Below, one piece after another: positions 35,144 through 43,891 of a DNA stretch of 64,000 nt. The notes beneath the pieces were generated by a model. That model saw only the letters and a list, made by a program, of their open reading frames with translations. It searched no databases and had not been told where the DNA came from. Both the position numbers and the translations under genes were made by a program. Source of the stretch: Thiotrichaceae bacterium UBA4486 (lineage in GTDB: Bacteria; Pseudomonadota; Gammaproteobacteria; Eutrophobiales; Eutrophobiaceae); NCBI GenBank assembly GCA_002389045.1, contig DGNS01000009.1, positions 62,001 through 126,000 on the forward strand, given 5' to 3'. Position 1 is the stretch's first letter. Every line of letters begins with the position of its first letter.

Positions 35144-37801
35144 ATGACCGAACAGGACAAAGACGTAGATCCGCAGGAAACGCAGGAATGGGTCGAGGCC
35201 CTGAACTCTGTTCTCGAGAATGAAGGGGTTGACCGCGCGCATTTCCTGCTCGAATCCCTTATCGACAAGGCCCGCCGTTCCGGCGCCTATCTGCCGTACA
35301 CCGCCAATACAGCCTATCTGAATACCATACCGCCGCACAAGGAGGAACCCTCACCGGGCAACCCGGAAATCGAATGGAAAATACGTTCACTGGTGCGCTG
35401 GAACGCCATGGCCATGGTGGTCAAGGCCAACCGCAAGAGCGCAGAACTCGGCGGACATATTGCCAGTTTTGCCTCATCCGCCACGCTCTACGATGTCGGC
35501 TTTAACCATTTTTTCCGTGCACCGAGCAAGGATCATGGCGGTGATCTGTTATACGTGCAGGGTCACTCGGCTCCCGGCATCTACGCCCGTGCCTATCTCG
35601 GCGGTCGCATCAGCGAAGAACAGATGAACAACTTTCGCCAGGAGGTGGATGGCAACGGCCTGAGTTCCTATCCGCATCCCTGGCTGATGCCGCACTACTG
35701 GCAATTTCCGACCGTGTCCATGGGCCTGGGTCCGTTAATGGCCATTTACCAGGCTCGCTTCATGCGTTACCTGGAGCATCGCGAGCTGATGCCCGCAAGT
35801 GATCGCAAAATCTGGGCTTTCATGGGTGACGGCGAAATGGATGAACCGGAGTCCATGGGCGCCATCAGCCTGGCCGCGCACGAAAAGCTGGATAACCTGA
35901 TTTTCGTCATCAACTGCAATCTGCAACGTCTCGACGGGCCGGTGCGCGGCAACGGAAAAGTCATCCAGGAACTGGAAGGCGCATTTCGCGGTGCCGGCTG
36001 GAATGTCATCAAGGTGATCTGGGGATCGTACTGGGACCCGTTGCTGGCGCGTGACACCAGCGGCCTGTTGTACAAGCGCATGGAAGAATGCGTGGACGGC
36101 GAATACCAGGCCTACAAGGCAAAAGACGGCGCCTATGTACGTGAGAAATTCTTCGGCAAGTACCCGGAATTGAAGGCCATGGTCGCGAATATGACCGATT
36201 ACGATATCTGGCGGCTGAATCGCGGCGGTCATGACCCGCACAAGGTCTATGCCGCCTACGCCGCGGCCGTGAAACACAAGGGCCAGCCCACCGTCATTCT
36301 CGCCAAGACCGTCAAGGGTTACGGTATGGGCGAAGCCGGTGAAGGACAAAACATTACCCATCAGCAGAAAAAAATGGGCGAGCACGCACTGCGCCAGTTT
36401 CGTGACCGATTCAACATTCCGATTTCCGACGAAGACCTGGCCGAAGCACCGTTTTACCGGCCGCCCGAAGACAGCGTTGAAATGAAATATTTCCGCGAGC
36501 GCCGCGAACGGCTCGGCGGTTACTTCTTCGCGGAACGAGAAGACCCACCGGTACTGGATATTCCTGACCTGTCTGTCCATGCAAAAACCCTGGAGGGCAG
36601 CGGCGAGCGCAATATTTCCACTACCATGGCCTTCGTACGCATACTCAATACCTTGATCAAGGACAAAAATATCGGCAAATACGTGGTGCCCATCGTGCCC
36701 GACGAGGCGCGCACGTTCGGCATGGAGGGTATGTTCCGGCAGCTGGGGATCTATTCATCGGTGGGTCAGCTTTATGAGCCCGTGGATTCAGATCAGGTGA
36801 TGTATTACCGCGAGGACCGGCAGGGACAGATCCTCGAGGAAGGCATCAACGAGGCCGGCGCATTTTCATCCTGGATCGCCGCCGGCACAGCGTACCGCAA
36901 TCATCACATTCATATGATCCCGTTTTATATCTACTACTCCATGTTCGGCTTCCAGCGTATCGGCGACCTGGCCTGGGCTGCCGCGGATCAACGCACCCGG
37001 GGCTTTCTCCTCGGTGGCACCGCCGGGCGCACTACGCTGGCCGGTGAAGGCCTGCAACACCAGGATGGCCACAGCCATATCCTCGCTTCCACTATACCCA
37101 ACTGCGTCAGCTACGATCCGACCTTTGCCTATGAACTGGCGGTAATCATCCAGGAGGGTTTACGGCGCATGTATGTGGACCGTGACAGCGTTTTTTATTA
37201 CATCACGGTCATGAATGAAAACTACCCCCACCCGCCCATGCCGGAAGGTGTGGAAGACGGTATCATCAAGGGGATGTATGAACTGCAACACGGTGATGAC
37301 GGCGATAAAAAAGTCCGCCTGCTGGGCAGCGGCACCATTTTGCGTGAAGTTATTGCCGCGGCGGAGTTACTGAAACAGGATTTTGCCGTCGACAGTGATA
37401 TCTGGAGTGTCACCAGCTTCAATGAATTGCGCAAACAGGGACTCGATGTGCAGCGTTACAATTTACTGCACCCTGCTGACGAGGCGCGGACAGCGTACGT
37501 CACGGAGTGTCTGCCGGATACGGGCGCTCCGGTTGTGGCGGCAACCGACTACATGAAGATTTATGCCGATCAAATCCGTGAGTTCATCCCCGGAATCTAC
37601 TACGTACTTGGTACGGACGGTTTCGGACGCAGCGACACACGTGAAAAACTGCGCCGGCATTTCGAGGTCAATCGTTATTATATTTGTATCGCCGCGCTCA
37701 AATCGCTGGCGGATGCCGGTACCCTGAATGCGGAAACGGTCGTCGAGGCCATAAATAAATACGGCATTGATCCGGACAAGCCGAATCCGGTCACTGTTTA
37801 A
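35144..37801 (+). CDS. aceE: Pyruvate dehydrogenase E1 component (homodimeric)
   Basis: Thiamine-diphosphate enzyme that decarboxylates pyruvate and acetylates the E2 lipoyl group. It is 885 residues, matching E. coli AceE. Recognisable segments are VKANRKSAELGGHIASFASSATLYDVGFNHFFR, the ThDP motif MGDGEMDEPES...NCNLQRLDGPVRGN (Gly-Asp-Gly through Asn) and the EGLQHQDGHSH region. A GTG ATG pair stands at the start; AAAGGA at 35130-35135 fits the ATG at 35144. First gene of aceE-aceF-lpd. The stop is embedded in the beginning of heptad tract T5. Confidence 0.96.
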   Translation: MTEQDKDVDPQETQEWVEALNSVLENEGVDRAHFLLESLIDKARRSGAYLPYTANTAYLNTIPPHKEEPSPGNPEIEWKIRSLVRWNAMAMVVKANRKSAELGGHIASFASSATLYDVGFNHFFRAPSKDHGGDLLYVQGHSAPGIYARAYLGGRISEEQMNNFRQEVDGNGLSSYPHPWLMPHYWQFPTVSMGLGPLMAIYQARFMRYLEHRELMPASDRKIWAFMGDGEMDEPESMGAISLAAHEKLDNLIFVINCNLQRLDGPVRGNGKVIQELEGAFRGAGWNVIKVIWGSYWDPLLARDTSGLLYKRMEECVDGEYQAYKAKDGAYVREKFFGKYPELKAMVANMTDYDIWRLNRGGHDPHKVYAAYAAAVKHKGQPTVILAKTVKGYGMGEAGEGQNITHQQKKMGEHALRQFRDRFNIPISDEDLAEAPFYRPPEDSVEMKYFRERRERLGGYFFAEREDPPVLDIPDLSVHAKTLEGSGERNISTTMAFVRILNTLIKDKNIGKYVVPIVPDEARTFGMEGMFRQLGIYSSVGQLYEPVDSDQVMYYREDRQGQILEEGINEAGAFSSWIAAGTAYRNHHIHMIPFYIYYSMFGFQRIGDLAWAAADQRTRGFLLGGTAGRTTLAGEGLQHQDGHSHILASTIPNCVSYDPTFAYELAVIIQEGLRRMYVDRDSVFYYITVMNENYPHPPMPEGVEDGIIKGMYELQHGDDGDKKVRLLGSGTILREVIAAAELLKQDFAVDSDIWSVTSFNELRKQGLDVQRYNLLHPADEARTAYVTECLPDTGAPVVAATDYMKIYADQIREFIPGIYYVLGTDGFGRSDTREKLRRHFEVNRYYICIAALKSLADAGTLNAETVVEAINKYGIDPDKPNPVTV

Positions 37802-37803
37802 CG

Positions 37804-37978
37804 GTGAACAGTCTACAGATGACAGACAACAGTCTACAGGTAACAGATTACAGTGAATAATATGATGGAGCTTTGGACACCATTCACCAGTCACTGTTCA
37901 CTGTCGTCTGTCGTCTGTTGTCTGTTCACTGTCGTCTGCCGTCTGTCATCTGTCGTCTGTTGACTGTTGTCTGTCCAC
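37804..37978. repeat. Heptad tract T5 (bipartite, inverted)
   Basis: Eight CAG-type units (GTGAACA, GTCTACA, GACAACA, GGTAACA and relatives) run from 37804 to 37859. A 21-base non-repeat centre follows, then fourteen CTG-type units (CATTCAC, TGTCGTC, TGTTGTC and relatives) from 37881 to 37978. The two halves are complementary types and could fold together in the aceE-aceF mRNA. It ends about 11 bases before the aceF start. Confidence 0.92.
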
Positions 37979-37989
37979 GGAATTAACCA

Positions 37990-39309
37990 TTGAGCGAAAC
38001 GCAAGAAATCTTCCTCCCCGATATCGGCGACTTTGACAGTGTCGAGATCATCGACATCGCCGTCCATGTCGGTGATGAAGTCAATCGTGACGATCCATTG
38101 CTGACACTGGAAAGCGACAAGGCCAGCATGGATATCCCCTCCCCGGTGGCCGGTCGCATCAAGGAGATCAAGGTTGCCGTCGGTGACAAGATTTCCGAGG
38201 GCGCGTTGCTGGCATTGATGGAATGTTCACAAACCGATGCGCCGCCGCATCCGGCGGATGTCCCGCAACAGGACAACAGCACATCACAAGCGCAGGAAGC
38301 GGAAAAACCACCTGCGAAAAGCGAACCGGTTGAGGTGCAAGCCGGTCCCAAGCCGGCACCGGCGACGCCCACTACATCCGAAACCGTCGGTACCAGCCTG
38401 TCCTCACGCGCCCATGCCAGTCCGTCGGTACGGCGTTTTGCGCGTGAACTCGGCGTGGATCTGGGACTGGTCCGTGGCAGCGGACCCAAAAACCGCATTC
38501 TCAAGGAAGATGTGAAGGCGTTTACCAAGGCCGTCATGGCCAGCGACCGGGTCTTTGACAGCAGCAATGGCCTCAAACTGCCCGAAATCCCGCCGGTTGA
38601 TTTTTCAAAATTCGGCCCCGTGGAAACCCGGGAAATTTCCCGGATCAAACGCATCGGCGGCCAACACCTGCAACGCAGCTGGATGACCATCCCGCATGTC
38701 ACCCAGTTTGACGAAGCCGACATCACCGACCTTGAACAATTCAGAAAATCAAAACTTGAAGTCGCAGAAAAGCACGGTGTCAAACTGACGCTGGTGGCGT
38801 TCCTGGTCAAGGCCGTGGTCGATGTGCTGCAACAATTTCCGGATTTCAACGCCTCCCTGAGTCCGGACGGCCAGAGCCTGATATTCAAAAAATATTTTCA
38901 CATCGGTGTGGCGGTTAACACGGACAATGGTCTCGTGGTACCGGTGATCCGGGATGCCGATCAGAAAGGCCTGTACGATATTGCCCGGGAGATAACGGAA
39001 CTCAGTGACAAAGCCAGGGCCGGAACCATTACCCCTGCGCAAATGCAGGGTGGCTGCTTCACCATATCGAGCCTCGGCGGCACCGGCGGGTTGCATTTCA
39101 ATCCCATCATCAATTCGCCGGAAGTCGCCATCCTCGGTGTATCCCGCGCTACCCTGAAACCGGTCTACCAGGGTAATGATCTCGTACCCCGCCTGATCCT
39201 GCCGTTTGCCCTGTCCTACGATCATCGTGTCATCGACGGCGTCGCCGGTGCGCAATTCACCCAGTTCCTGAGCACCGTGCTCTCGGATATTCGGCATATT
39301 CTTCTGTGA
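37990..39309 (+). CDS. aceF: Dihydrolipoyl acetyltransferase (E2 of pyruvate dehydrogenase)
   Basis: Transfers the acetyl group from lipoyl to CoA and forms the core of the complex. The 439 residues show a single lipoyl domain (Lys44 in ESDKASM), a Pro/Ala-rich linker (about 85-135), a peripheral-subunit-binding domain (about 140-175, ASPSVRRFARELGVDL) and the catalytic domain ending with LSYDHRVIDG (catalytic His). The start codon appears to be TTG at 37990, with CGGA shortly upstream; no ATG fits. The 5' region is heptad tract T5, unusual inside an operon. Confidence 0.95.
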   Translation: MSETQEIFLPDIGDFDSVEIIDIAVHVGDEVNRDDPLLTLESDKASMDIPSPVAGRIKEIKVAVGDKISEGALLALMECSQTDAPPHPADVPQQDNSTSQAQEAEKPPAKSEPVEVQAGPKPAPATPTTSETVGTSLSSRAHASPSVRRFARELGVDLGLVRGSGPKNRILKEDVKAFTKAVMASDRVFDSSNGLKLPEIPPVDFSKFGPVETREISRIKRIGGQHLQRSWMTIPHVTQFDEADITDLEQFRKSKLEVAEKHGVKLTLVAFLVKAVVDVLQQFPDFNASLSPDGQSLIFKKYFHIGVAVNTDNGLVVPVIRDADQKGLYDIAREITELSDKARAGTITPAQMQGGCFTISSLGGTGGLHFNPIINSPEVAILGVSRATLKPVYQGNDLVPRLILPFALSYDHRVIDGVAGAQFTQFLSTVLSDIRHILL

Positions 39310-39413
39310 CAAAGGCATCCCGTCCCGCATGACCAGTAACCCCGCATTACATCCATCCGGCTGCGAGCATCCATCGATGGATACATCCGCAAATCCGCTC
39401 ATCGTCAGAACGA

Positions 39414-41156
39414 ATGGCAACCGTGTCTGAGCTTGTGGACATCACACTGCCTGATCTCGGCGATTTCGAGGATGTGGAAATCATCGATATAGCCGTGAAT
39501 GTCGGCGATGAAGTCGACAGGGAGCAGGCGTTGCTGACACTGGAAAGTGACAAGGCGAGCATGGATATCCCATCGCCTCATGCCGGGATAATTACGGGCA
39601 TCCATGTCAAGGTGGGCGACCGGGTGCGAAGCGGCGACCGGGTCATGCAGATCAAAAGCGCGGGACAAAACAGCAGCAAGGACGAAAAGACTGCGCAGGA
39701 CACAGTGGAAAAAACCTCACAACAACCGGCGCCGGCATCACGGATAAAAAGCGATTCACACGCCGAGGTACTGGTACTTGGTGCCGGACCGGGCGGTTAT
39801 ACCGCGGCATTTCGAGCCGCCGATCTGGGTAAACAGGTCGTGCTCGTGGAACGATTTCCCACCCTTGGCGGTGTCTGTCTCAACGTCGGCTGTATTCCTT
39901 CCAAAGCCATGCTGCACGTAGCACGGGTTATAACCGAGATCGAGGAACTGCGCGCCTGTGGCATCGACCTGGGGCAACCGGAGGTCGCACACAAACCGGT
40001 CAGGGAATGGACGGAGAACGTCGTCGGCAAGCTCACCACGGGCCTGAAGCAGATGGCCAAACAACGCGGGATCAAGGTAATACAGGGCATTGGCAAATTC
40101 TCCTCGCCCAACAGTGTAAACATCAAAAGTTCCGGCGGAATGCTGGAAATGAGTTTCGACCATGCCGTCATCGCCGCCGGTTCCACACCGTCCAACATAC
40201 CGGGCCTGCCGGAGGATTTGCGAATCCTGAATTCAACAACGGCCCTGCTGCTGGAATCCATCCCCGAACGCCTGCTGGTCATCGGCGGCGGCATTATCGG
40301 CATGGAGATGGCCACGGTCTATGCCGCGCTCGGGTCGCGAATCACGATAGTGGAAATGCTCGACGGTTTGATCACCGGCGCCGACCGTGATCTTGTACGG
40401 CCATTGGAAAAACGGTCAAAAAAACACTACGAAAATGTTTACACGGGTACCGCCGTCAAGGAAGTAATCGCCACTGATACGGGCATCAAGGTAAGTTTCG
40501 ATGGTAAAAAAGCACCGGCGTCGGATACCTTCGATGCCGTACTCGTGGCCGTGGGTCGTACCCCGAACGGCAAAAAACTGCAGGCCGACAAGGCGGGGAT
40601 CCATGTGGATGAACACGGTTTTATCCCCGTTGACGACCAGCAACGCACCAACGTTGCCCATATATTTGCGATAGGAGACATCGTCGGTCAACCCATGCTC
40701 GCACACAAGGCCTCGCACGAGGGCAAGATTGCCGCTGAAGTCATCGCCGGTTTGAAAAGCGGTTTCAATAACCGCTGCATTCCCTCGGTTGCTTATACCG
40801 ATCCCGAAATCGCCTGGGTCGGAGTCACCGAGGAAGAGGCCAGGGAAAGAAATATCGATTACGGCACGGGTGTGTTTCCCTGGGCCGCCAACGGCCGTTC
40901 ACTGACACTGGGCCGCGACGAAGGTTTGACCAAACTGATCTTCGACAGGCAGTCCGGGCGCGTCATCGGTGTCGGTATCACCGGACCGAATGCAGGCGAT
41001 TTGATCAGCGAGGGCACACTGGCCGTGGAAATGGGCTGTGATGCCGGGGATATAGGCCTGACTATTCACCCGCACCCGACACTGTCGGAAACAGTCGGCA
41101 TGGCCGCGGAAATGTACGAAGGAACCATTACCGATCTTTACCTGCCGAAGAAATAA
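39414..41156 (+). CDS. lpdA: Dihydrolipoamide dehydrogenase with N-terminal lipoyl domain
   Basis: E3 flavoprotein that reoxidises dihydrolipoyl groups with NAD+. The 580 residues begin with a lipoyl domain (Lys47 in ESDKASM) closely resembling that of AceF, followed by an acidic/Pro linker (about 85-115) and the E3 body. The FAD motif is VLGAGPGGYTAA, the redox disulfide is C155-C160 in GGVCLNVGCIPSK, the NAD motif is IGGGIIGMEMA, and the C-terminal HPHPTLSE holds the catalytic His/Glu pair. Such lipoyl-E3 fusions are known in Neisseria and related bacteria. About 105 bases after aceF in the operon. Confidence 0.95.
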   Translation: MATVSELVDITLPDLGDFEDVEIIDIAVNVGDEVDREQALLTLESDKASMDIPSPHAGIITGIHVKVGDRVRSGDRVMQIKSAGQNSSKDEKTAQDTVEKTSQQPAPASRIKSDSHAEVLVLGAGPGGYTAAFRAADLGKQVVLVERFPTLGGVCLNVGCIPSKAMLHVARVITEIEELRACGIDLGQPEVAHKPVREWTENVVGKLTTGLKQMAKQRGIKVIQGIGKFSSPNSVNIKSSGGMLEMSFDHAVIAAGSTPSNIPGLPEDLRILNSTTALLLESIPERLLVIGGGIIGMEMATVYAALGSRITIVEMLDGLITGADRDLVRPLEKRSKKHYENVYTGTAVKEVIATDTGIKVSFDGKKAPASDTFDAVLVAVGRTPNGKKLQADKAGIHVDEHGFIPVDDQQRTNVAHIFAIGDIVGQPMLAHKASHEGKIAAEVIAGLKSGFNNRCIPSVAYTDPEIAWVGVTEEEARERNIDYGTGVFPWAANGRSLTLGRDEGLTKLIFDRQSGRVIGVGITGPNAGDLISEGTLAVEMGCDAGDIGLTIHPHPTLSETVGMAAEMYEGTITDLYLPKK

Positions 41157-41188
41157 CCGGCCGCCCGGTCGCACTGACTGCCCCGGTG

Positions 41189-41590
41189 TCAATGCACCAG
41201 GGATTCCTCGTCATATTGTTCATACTCATGGTTCAGGGGTCCGGCATGATGATGAATCAGTTTCCAGGCGCCCTCTTCACGGACAAAGATGTTGGTCGCC
41301 ACCAGTTCAACATCATCAAGCTGTTCAATGCAGATAACACTGGCAACGTCCCCGACCCGGTTAACCCAGACGTTATCACAACTGATCTTGTTCAGGGTTG
41401 AGTTTTTCAGGATCTGTCTCCAGCTCATCAACACCTCGCCTCGCCCGGTGAGCAGGTCCCAGCCCGGATGCACGACCGACACCTCGTTTTGTCGCGACCA
41501 GATATCTTCCATTTTATCCATATCGGAGTTGTTGAACGCAAGGTAGAAGTCATTATTTGCGGTGATCACTGCATCTTCATTATCATTCAT
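41189..41590 (-). CDS. SnoaL/NTF2-like protein
   Basis: A 133-residue cytoplasmic protein of the nuclear-transport-factor-2 fold (SnoaL-like/ketosteroid-isomerase superfamily). The typical pattern is visible: DFYLAFNNSDMDKMEDIWS at the start, VVHPGWDLLTGRGEVLMSWRQI in the middle, and GAWKLIHHHAGPL at the end. No enzymatic residues can be assigned. The open frame runs to 41710, but the ATG at 41590 gives the family N-terminus. Its start is only 25 bases from the divergent hydrolase start, so both promoters must be compact or the genes are leaderless. Confidence 0.78.
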   Translation of the reverse strand: MNDNEDAVITANNDFYLAFNNSDMDKMEDIWSRQNEVSVVHPGWDLLTGRGEVLMSWRQILKNSTLNKISCDNVWVNRVGDVASVICIEQLDDVELVATNIFVREEGAWKLIHHHAGPLNHEYEQYDEESLVH

Positions 41591-41615
41591 ATACTGATTA
41601 ATCCTGTATAAGCCT

Positions 41616-42395
41616 ATGGCTGTAAAACTGGCATTTGAACAATCCGGCTCGGGTGATGCGGTTATCCTGCTGCATGGCCTGTTTGGTTCCAGGCGTAACC
41701 TGAATTCCATCGCCCGGCATTTATCATCTGACCACGCAGTCTGTACACCGGACCTCAGGAATCATGGCAACTCACCCCACCATGACACCATGGACTACAG
41801 GAGCATGGCTGCTGACATTTATGCACTCATGGACGATTGCAACCTGAACCGCGCGGTGCTTATCGGCCACAGTATGGGTGGCAAAATAGCCATGGTCAAT
41901 GCTCTGCTGAACCCCGAAATGGTCACTGCACTGGTCGTGCTGGATATCGCACCCGCCCGTTATAATTTTGAACATACCCATATACTGGATTCGCTTGCCA
42001 GTCTTGATCCGGACACGATCTCATCGCGACAGGAAGCAGACAGGTTGCTCGGCAAGGAGTATGCAAACCCGATGTTTCGCCAGTTCCTGCTGCAAAACAT
42101 GGTGCGCAGGGATGGCCGTTATGCCTGGCGGTTGAATCTGCAGGCCATCCGCACGAATATCGACCATATCACCGGTTTCCCGGATGATTTTGAAGGTGGC
42201 TATTCCGGCCCGACCCTGTTTCTGGGTGGCGAGCATTCCAGCTATATAAAGGAACAGCACAGGGATGAAATCAACCGCCTGTTCCCGGACAATGAAATTC
42301 GCAAGATCAGGGATGCCGGCCACTGGCTGCATGCCGAGCAGGGCAAGGCGGTTAACCGGGAAATTTCCGGTTTTCTGGAGAAGTTGAATTACTGA
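41616..42395 (+). CDS. Alpha/beta hydrolase, YbfF-like esterase
   Basis: A 259-residue serine hydrolase. The oxyanion segment LLHGLFGSRRNL, the nucleophile elbow GHSMGGK (about residues 88-94), the acidic position around LFLGGEHSSY and the C-terminal catalytic His in DAGHWLHAEQ are all visible. It most resembles E. coli YbfF, an acyl-CoA/short-ester hydrolase; the native substrate is unknown. There is no obvious Shine-Dalgarno at the ATG. It is followed 77 bases later by argG. Confidence 0.85.
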   Translation: MAVKLAFEQSGSGDAVILLHGLFGSRRNLNSIARHLSSDHAVCTPDLRNHGNSPHHDTMDYRSMAADIYALMDDCNLNRAVLIGHSMGGKIAMVNALLNPEMVTALVVLDIAPARYNFEHTHILDSLASLDPDTISSRQEADRLLGKEYANPMFRQFLLQNMVRRDGRYAWRLNLQAIRTNIDHITGFPDDFEGGYSGPTLFLGGEHSSYIKEQHRDEINRLFPDNEIRKIRDAGHWLHAEQGKAVNREISGFLEKLNY

Positions 42396-42472
42396 CAATG
42401 TCTGTATCTATACCCTTCACCCTCCGTGTCTTTGCGGCTACAATATGCGGCCGCTGAAACATATCTGGACCA

Positions 42473-43693
42473 ATGACCGATACAATCAATAAAGTAGTAC
42501 TCGCCTATTCCGGTGGACTCGATACCTCTGTCATCCTTCAATGGCTGAAAGAAACCTATAACTGTGAGGTGGTCACCTTTACTGCCGATATCGGCCAGGG
42601 TGAAGAGGTTGAGCCGGCACGCAGCAAGGCTGAAGCGATGGGTGTGCGGGAAATTTTTATCGAGGACCTCACTGAAGATTTTGTACGTGAATATGTCTTT
42701 CCCATGTTCCGGGCCAATACCGTATACGAAGGCGAGTACCTGCTCGGGACGTCCATTGCCCGGCCGCTGATTGCAAAACGGCTGATCGAAATCGCGCACG
42801 AGACCGGGGCCGATGCCATTGCCCACGGTGCCACCGGTAAGGGTAATGACCAGGTCAGGTTTGAGCTTGGTGCCTACGCACTCAGCCCGGATATCCGCAT
42901 CATTGCACCCTGGCGGGAGTGGGACCTGAATTCACGCGAGAAACTCCTGGCCTACGCCGAGGCCAATGGAATTCCCGTCGAGGCCAAACGAACAGGAGGG
43001 TCACCGTATTCAATGGATGCGAATCTACTGCATATTTCCTACGAAGGCGGCCCGCTGGAAGATCCCTGGTGTGAGCCCGAGGATGATATGTGGCGCTGGA
43101 GTGTCGCTCCGGAACAGGCACCGGATGTCGCCGAAACAATTGAACTGGATTTCAGCAATGGTGATGCGGTGGCGATTGATGGTGTGGCGATGTCACCAGC
43201 CACGATACTTGCCAGGCTGAATGAACTTGGTGGCAGGCATGGCGTTGGCCGCTCGGACATCGTTGAAAATCGCTATGTGGGAATCAAATCCCGTGGCTGT
43301 TATGAAACTCCAGGCGGCACTATTCTGCTCAAGGCGCACCGGGCTATGGAATCACTGACCCTGGATCGTGAAGTGGCCCATTTGAAGGACGATCTGATGC
43401 CGAGATACGCCAGTATGATCTATAACGGTTACTGGTGGAGCCCGGAACGCCTTTCCCTGCAGTCCCTGATTGACAGCACACAGAGCACGGTCAATGGTCA
43501 TGTACGCCTGAAACTTTACAAGGGCAATGTCATGGTAACCGGGAGAAAATCCTCGACAGACAGCCTGTTTGATGCAGACATTGCTACCTTCGAGGATGAT
43601 GCCGGTCGTTATAACCAGAAAGATGCCGAAGGTTTTATCAAACTCAATGCACTGCGACTGAGACTGAATAAAAGGATCAGACAGCGGACCTGA
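42473..43693 (+). CDS. argG: Argininosuccinate synthase
   Basis: Joins citrulline and aspartate with ATP in the penultimate step of arginine synthesis. It has 406 residues, the short form common in proteobacteria. The ATP-binding P-loop is AYSGGLDTSVIL, with GEEVEPARSKAEAMG, HGATGKGNDQVRFE and RGCYETPGG as further family motifs. It stands apart from argA-argE. A CRP-type site pair begins about 30 bases after its stop, belonging to the next gene. Confidence 0.96.
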   Translation: MTDTINKVVLAYSGGLDTSVILQWLKETYNCEVVTFTADIGQGEEVEPARSKAEAMGVREIFIEDLTEDFVREYVFPMFRANTVYEGEYLLGTSIARPLIAKRLIEIAHETGADAIAHGATGKGNDQVRFELGAYALSPDIRIIAPWREWDLNSREKLLAYAEANGIPVEAKRTGGSPYSMDANLLHISYEGGPLEDPWCEPEDDMWRWSVAPEQAPDVAETIELDFSNGDAVAIDGVAMSPATILARLNELGGRHGVGRSDIVENRYVGIKSRGCYETPGGTILLKAHRAMESLTLDREVAHLKDDLMPRYASMIYNGYWWSPERLSLQSLIDSTQSTVNGHVRLKLYKGNVMVTGRKSSTDSLFDADIATFEDDAGRYNQKDAEGFIKLNALRLRLNKRIRQRT

Positions 43694-43724
43694 GCTTTGA
43701 AACTTTAGCGGTGACATCCTGCTT

Positions 43725-43742
43725 CTGTGATAGTAGTCACAG
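43725..43742 (+). promoter_or_regulatory. CRP-type operator, distal site
   Basis: CTGTGA-TAGTAG-TCACAG is a perfect match to the CRP/Vfr half-sites TGTGA-N6-TCACA. Its centre is exactly 42 bp (four helical turns) upstream of the second site. Confidence 0.65.
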
Positions 43743-43766
43743 ATAACCTGCATATGTATGTCCTGA

Positions 43767-43784
43767 TTGTGATTCCATTCACAA
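43767..43784 (+). promoter_or_regulatory. CRP-type operator, proximal site
   Basis: TTGTGA-TTCCAT-TCACAA is again a perfect TGTGA-N6-TCACA palindrome. An AT-rich TATATAAC (43795-43802) and a weaker TACTCT lie just downstream; with the latter as -10 the site would centre near -41.5, the class II position. Confidence 0.65.
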
Positions 43785-43891
43785 CCCTTTTCCTTATATA
43801 ACTCTACTCTAGGTCATGGTTGCCCGGCCGACGACACTATGAGTGTCGACCCTCGCATCCAGACAAAACTTTTCACAACAGGTCACAGCAT

